Assembly: GCF_036388275.1 (NCBI RefSeq)
Contig: NZ_DASVSF010000021.1
Coordinates: forward strand, 1-64,000
Length of the DNA stretch: 64,000 nucleotides
Direction of reading: 5' to 3'
Source: Longimicrobium sp.
Lineage (GTDB): Bacteria > Gemmatimonadota > Gemmatimonadetes > Longimicrobiales > Longimicrobiaceae
Part shown: piece after piece, positions 60,726-64,000 of the stretch
Layout of the letters: each line of letters starts with the position of its first letter
Numbering within the stretch: the first letter of the stretch is position 1
Made by a program: the position numbers and the translations under genes
Notes under the pieces: model-generated
What the model was told of the DNA's origin: nothing
The model's input: only the letters and a program-made list of their open reading frames with translations
The model's database searches: none

Positions 60726-61445
60726 TTACGCCACTTCCCCGCCCGGGTCAACCCCGCCCCGCTCGCGCGCAAGGTCCACGATGCGCCGCACCTGCTGCTC
60801 CAGCGTCAGGTGCGTGGTGTCGATGACCACGGCGTCTTCGGCCTGCCGCAGCGGCGCGGCGGCGCGGTTGCTGTCCAGCTCGTCGCGCCCCTGCAGCCGC
60901 GCGGCTTCCACCCGCACGTGCTGCTCGGACAGGTCCGCCTCCCCCTGCTCCATCAGCCGGCGCCGGGCGCGCTCCTCGGCGTCGGCGATCAGGTACGCCT
61001 TGAGCTCGGCGCCGGGAAAGACGACCGTGCCGATGTCGCGCCCGTCCGCCACCAGCCCGCCGCGCGCGCCGGATTCGCGGAGCGCGTCCATCAGCCACTC
61101 GCGCACGGTGGGGACGGCGGCCATCCGCGACACGTGCTCGTTCACCCGGGGGGACCGGATCTCGGCGCTCACGTCGCGCCCGCCGATGGTCATCACGTAG
61201 CCGCGCTCACCGGGAACGCCGTGCACGTCCAGCCGGTCCAGCTCGTCGCCCGACAGCGTTTCCCAGCGGTCGGGGTCGATGCCGGCCTGCAGGGCGGCGT
61301 AGGTGATGGCGCGGTAGAAGGCGCCCGAGTCCAGGTGCCGGTACCCCAGCCGCTCGGCGACGGCCTTGGCGGTGGAACTCTTGCCGGAGCCCGCCGGGCC
61401 GTCCAGCGCGATGATGATTCCGTCCGGGCGCTCGTGTGCGGTCAT
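60726..61445 (-). CDS. cmk: Cytidylate kinase
   Basis: A 239-aa P-loop kinase that phosphorylates CMP and dCMP. The P-loop is GPAGSGKSS (16-24), with RHLDSGAFYRAITYA after it, VADGRDIGTVVFPGA for CMP binding and RRRLMEQG in the lid. Length and motifs match Cmk. It lies upstream of rpsA. 380 bases of repeat-bearing sequence separate it from aroA on the same strand. Confidence 0.96.
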   Translation of the reverse strand: MTAHERPDGIIIALDGPAGSGKSSTAKAVAERLGYRHLDSGAFYRAITYAALQAGIDPDRWETLSGDELDRLDVHGVPGERGYVMTIGGRDVSAEIRSPRVNEHVSRMAAVPTVREWLMDALRESGARGGLVADGRDIGTVVFPGAELKAYLIADAEERARRRLMEQGEADLSEQHVRVEAARLQGRDELDSNRAAAPLRQAEDAVVIDTTHLTLEQQVRRIVDLARERGGVDPGGEVA

Positions 61446-61523
61446 GGTGTCATGCGAAGAGGCGTAACTTCATGCCGGATGAGGCTGGATCGCCGCATGC
61501 CTCGGCGCCCCCCATCCCAGCCC

Positions 61524-61681
61524 TTCCCCCCCAAACTGCGCGGGGGAAGGGAGTCAGTGCCGTGCACTTCGGCCGGTGCCGGGGGGACGCCGGCGGTGCA
61601 CCCGTTTCGAATTGCTCCGGCGCACTCCGCGGGTGCCCCCTCCCCCCGGCCCCCATCCCCCGCTGCGCAGGGGAGGGGGAG
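61524..61681. repeat. Two R1-type G/C-run hairpins
   Basis: The first hairpin pairs ttccccc (61524-61530) with gggggaa (61542-61548); the second pairs tcccc with gggga around gctgcgca (61656-61674). The spacing, the gtgcacttcggc block and the C-rich flanks recall R1 elsewhere in the window. Confidence 0.6.
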
Positions 61682-61735
61682 ACCTGCACAGGGTTTGGGG
61701 CGCGCCACCGGCCCTAACTCACACCGCTGCAAGCC

Positions 61736-61783
61736 AGTCCGCGCAGGCGGACTTCGTGTGGTTGTTGCAGCGAATTCATTCGC
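61736..61783 (+). repeat. Two-hairpin dispersed element R3, copy B
   Basis: Hairpin 1 is AGTCCGC-gcag-GCGGACT (61736-61753) and hairpin 2 is GCGAAT-TC-ATTCGC (61770-61783), followed by CCGTG, as in copy A. Confidence 0.8.
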
Positions 61784-61825
61784 CCGTGCAGGGCTTGGGC
61801 ACCGATCTTGGCCAAGGCCCGCGCC

Positions 61826-63124
61826 TCAGTCCGACTGCCGCGTCACCCGATCCAGCAGCTCCCAGAATCCCGGGAAGCTCACGTCCACGACCGCGCGGTC
61901 GTCGATCTCGATCGCGTTCTCCGGGCTCGCGGCCAGCACGCCGAACGCCATCGCGATCCGGTGGTCGTCGAACGATTTCACCGCACCCGAGAGCGGCCGG
62001 TCCGTTCCGCGGACGATCAGCCCGTCCTCCAGCTCCTCGGCATTCACCCCGAGCGCGCGCAGGTTGCCGGCCACCGCGGCGATGCGGTCCGTCTCCTTTA
62101 CGCGCAGCTCGCCGGCGCCCGTGATCCGCGTCTCCCCCTCCGCGCGCGCCGCCAGCACCCCGAGCATGGGGATCTCGTCGATGGCGGCCGGCACCTCGTG
62201 GCCCCCCACCTCGATCCCCCGCAGCCGCGCCGGGCGAACGACCAGGTCCGCGACCAGCTCGCCGCCCTCCTCGCGCTGGTTCTCGCGCGTGACGCGGGCG
62301 CCCATGCGCGCGACGAGCTCGAAGAACCCCGTCCGCGTGGGGTTCACGCACACGTCCCGGATGCGCAGCTCGCCCTCGTCCGCCAGGAGCGCGAGCGCCA
62401 CCAGGAACGCGGCGGACGATGGGTCTCCGGGCACGGACAGGTCCAGCGGCGGCAGCGCGCGGCCGCTGGGGGTGAGGCTGACGTGCACCGCGCCGTCCGC
62501 CACGCTGGTCTGCACGAACTCGCCTAGCGCCCGCAGCATGCGCTCGGTGTGGTCGCGTGACAGGACGGGCTCGGTGACGGAGACGGGCACGCCCGCGCCC
62601 AGGCCGGCCAGCAGCACCGCGCTCTTGATCTGCGCGCTGGCCTTGGGCGACGCGTAGTGCAGAGGGCGAAGCTCCCCCCCGCCGACTTCGATCGGCAGGG
62701 TGCCGGATGCGCCCAGCTCCTGGAACCGCGCGCCCATCCGCTCCAGCGGGGCGGTGATGCGGCGCATCGGGCGGCTGCGCAGCGACTCGTCGCCCGTGAG
62801 CGTCGCGGTGAACGGGCGCGAGGCGAGAAGGCCCATCATCAGCCGCGCCGTCGTCCCGCTGTTGCCGCAGTCCAGCCAGTCGCCCGGCTCCCTCCACGCG
62901 CCGATCCCCCGGCCGACGACGCGGATCTCCGAGCCGTCCGCAGGCGGGTCGGCCGCGTCCGCACCGAGCGCGCGCAGCACGGACGCGGTGCTCCGGCAGT
63001 CGGCGCCCGGCAGCAGGCCGCGCAGGCGGCTTTCGCCGTCCGCCACGGCGCTGAACATCAGCGCGCGGTGCGTCATGGACTTGTCGCCCGGAACGGTGAC
63101 GTCGCCGGACACGTGCAGCTTCAT
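61826..63124 (-). CDS. aroA: 3-phosphoshikimate 1-carboxyvinyltransferase (EPSP synthase)
   Basis: A 432-aa enzyme of the shikimate pathway that transfers enolpyruvyl from PEP to shikimate-3-phosphate. The motifs GDKSMTHRALMFSAVA (start), NSGTTARLMMG (PEP site), ETRITGAGELRVKETDRIAA and the C-terminal DDHRIAMAFGVLA are intact. Class I versus II cannot be settled from the sequence. The ATG at 63124 gives MKLHVSGDVTVPGDK, the family start. It is upstream of cmk-rpsA, the common bacterial aroA-cmk-rpsA order. Confidence 0.97.
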   Translation of the reverse strand: MKLHVSGDVTVPGDKSMTHRALMFSAVADGESRLRGLLPGADCRSTASVLRALGADAADPPADGSEIRVVGRGIGAWREPGDWLDCGNSGTTARLMMGLLASRPFTATLTGDESLRSRPMRRITAPLERMGARFQELGASGTLPIEVGGGELRPLHYASPKASAQIKSAVLLAGLGAGVPVSVTEPVLSRDHTERMLRALGEFVQTSVADGAVHVSLTPSGRALPPLDLSVPGDPSSAAFLVALALLADEGELRIRDVCVNPTRTGFFELVARMGARVTRENQREEGGELVADLVVRPARLRGIEVGGHEVPAAIDEIPMLGVLAARAEGETRITGAGELRVKETDRIAAVAGNLRALGVNAEELEDGLIVRGTDRPLSGAVKSFDDHRIAMAFGVLAASPENAIEIDDRAVVDVSFPGFWELLDRVTRQSD

Positions 63125-63289
63125 CGAGGCTCGCTCGTCAGGATTGCGTTCAGGGCCGCCAAGCTACCGATCCGCCGCGCGCCATCGCAACGCCTGCGCC
63201 GCGAACGAAAACCATCGCGTGGCCCGTCTGTCGAAACGGTGCTCTCGATCCGCATCGATGTCGAGATTCTGTGCCGCAGGTGGCAGGGA

Positions 63290-64000
63290 TCACCTGCTGC
63301 CGCCCAGCGCCTCGAACAACTCGCCCACTTCCGCCGGGTCGCGCAGGTACGACCGGGCGGCGCTCTCGGCCGGGAGCGGATCGGCAATGAGCACGCCCTC
63401 GGCGGACGGGCTCCAGCCTTCCAGCGCGCGGAACGCGTCCTCGTCGGTACGATCATCGCCCAGGTACAGCACGGGGGCTCCCTCCGGCGGGCACATCTGG
63501 TCCAGGAGAAAGAGCACCGCGCGACCCTTGTCCCACTCCACGCGGGGGCGCACCTCCAGCACCATCTTCCCCTCCGTCACGTGGAGCCCGGAGCGCCCGT
63601 CCGCCGCCCCGTAGACGGCGTTCCGCACCTCCGCCTCGTGGTCCGCCGCCTGGCGGTAATGAATGCTCAGCGTAAGCCCCTTGTCCTCGACGAACGCACC
63701 GTCGATCGCCCCCAGCACGTACCCGATCTCCCGCGCCACCACTTCCAGCTCGGGACGCGCGGCCGCGGCTTCGGGGTGAATGCGGTGCAGCCCCGCGCCC
63801 TCGATCTCCATCCCGTGGTTCCCCGCGTAGGCGATCCCCGGGATGGCGGCGCGCTCCCGCACGTCCGCCAGCCCACGCCCGCTGACCACCGCCACCTCCA
63901 CCCCCGGCAGCGCCATCAACGAATCGAGCGCACGCCGGGTGCGCTCCGGCATCGCGGCCATCTCCGGACGCGCCACGATGGGCGCCAGCGTCCCATCGAA
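63290..64000 (-). CDS. otsB: Trehalose-6-phosphatase, partial at window edge
   Basis: The C-terminal 236 residues of a HAD-family trehalose phosphatase; the start is beyond the window. The HAD motif I is cut at the edge and shows as FDGTLAPI, lacking only the first one or two Asp residues. SGRGLADVRE is motif II, and KGRAVLFLLDQ with YLGDDRTDEDAFRAL is the C-terminal acidic motif. It removes phosphate from trehalose-6-phosphate to make trehalose, a stress protectant. The synthase OtsA is not in the window. It lies 165 bases upstream of aroA on the same strand. Confidence 0.9.
   Translation of the reverse strand, partial: FDGTLAPIVARPEMAAMPERTRRALDSLMALPGVEVAVVSGRGLADVRERAAIPGIAYAGNHGMEIEGAGLHRIHPEAAAARPELEVVAREIGYVLGAIDGAFVEDKGLTLSIHYRQAADHEAEVRNAVYGAADGRSGLHVTEGKMVLEVRPRVEWDKGRAVLFLLDQMCPPEGAPVLYLGDDRTDEDAFRALEGWSPSAEGVLIADPLPAESAARSYLRDPAEVGELFEALGGSR

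Larger units (their letters stand above)
61446..61825. other. Intergenic repeat-bearing region between aroA and cmk
   Basis: No gene is seen in 380 bases. It holds two R1-type hairpins (61524-61681) and a full R3 element (copy B, 61736-61783). A cmk promoter could lie near 61450-61520. Confidence 0.65.

Noticed and set aside
1..64000. CRISPR arrays, tRNA/rRNA genes, phage attachment sites and transposases
   Set aside because: No regularly spaced direct repeats, no tRNA-like cloverleaf and no transposase or integrase motif were found by reading; a tRNAscan-SE or ISfinder run could still find something I missed.

Overview
The window looks like a chromosomal segment of a high-GC member of the Gemmatimonadota, most like Longimicrobium-type genomes. 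This is inference from GC-rich coding with frequent GTG/TTG starts, many secreted lipoproteins, TPR and M28 peptidase proteins, UbiA/UbiX/UbiD-type quinone genes, and intergenic gaps filled with the same few hairpin repeats. No tRNA, rRNA, CRISPR array, prophage or transposase gene was seen. About 55 genes are supported.

Layout. 0.5-3.8 kb (minus): an ECF-like sigma factor overlapping its membrane anti-sigma, then glycyl-tRNA synthetase. 4.0-8.1 kb (plus): an amidohydrolase lipoprotein, a TPR-AAA ATPase and a TPR membrane protein. 8.2-13.1 kb: a serine beta-lactamase-like hydrolase, an ECF42-type sigma factor with its DGPF/YCII partner and a matching promoter, and a secreted TPR protein. 13.6-20.1 kb: purD-mutM, a TPR protein, a small lipoprotein, a short UvrC/Cho-like nuclease and a phosphoesterase lipoprotein. 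20.5-32 kb (minus): a C39-like peptidase, a soluble hybrid histidine kinase, and a nine-gene run from ubiD through ubiA-ubiX to two paralogous M28 peptidases, interrupted by a fused MNT-HEPN protein. 32-38 kb: a repeat island, ubiE, then an ECF sigma/zinc anti-sigma/bactofilin-like membrane operon, then Mrp/ApbC. 38-49.9 kb: an orphan antitoxin, thrC-thrB, a PAS-GGDEF-EAL protein, three genes carrying cohesin-like, Ig-like, dockerin and RCC1-like domains, and a TPR-GGDEF protein. 50-64 kb: a remnant acetyltransferase, a NUC1-type nuclease, hypothetical genes, rmuC, a lower-GC DUF4365-TPR gene, a VapBC-type pair, then rpsA-cmk-aroA and a partial otsB cut by the window end.

How the genes work together. 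UbiA, UbiX, UbiD and UbiE homologues fit the prenylation, decarboxylation and methylation steps of menaquinone synthesis, probably by the futalosine route. aroA-cmk-rpsA is the common bacterial order. Three sigma factors each sit beside a likely regulator. Two c-di-GMP enzymes bracket the cohesin/dockerin genes, suggesting a regulated surface assembly; this is my best candidate for an undescribed system. Other strong leads are the MNT-HEPN fusion with a lost RX4H motif, the VapBC cassette bounded by a 20-bp direct repeat taken from the rpsA terminator, and a dispersed two-hairpin element whose stems covary between copies.
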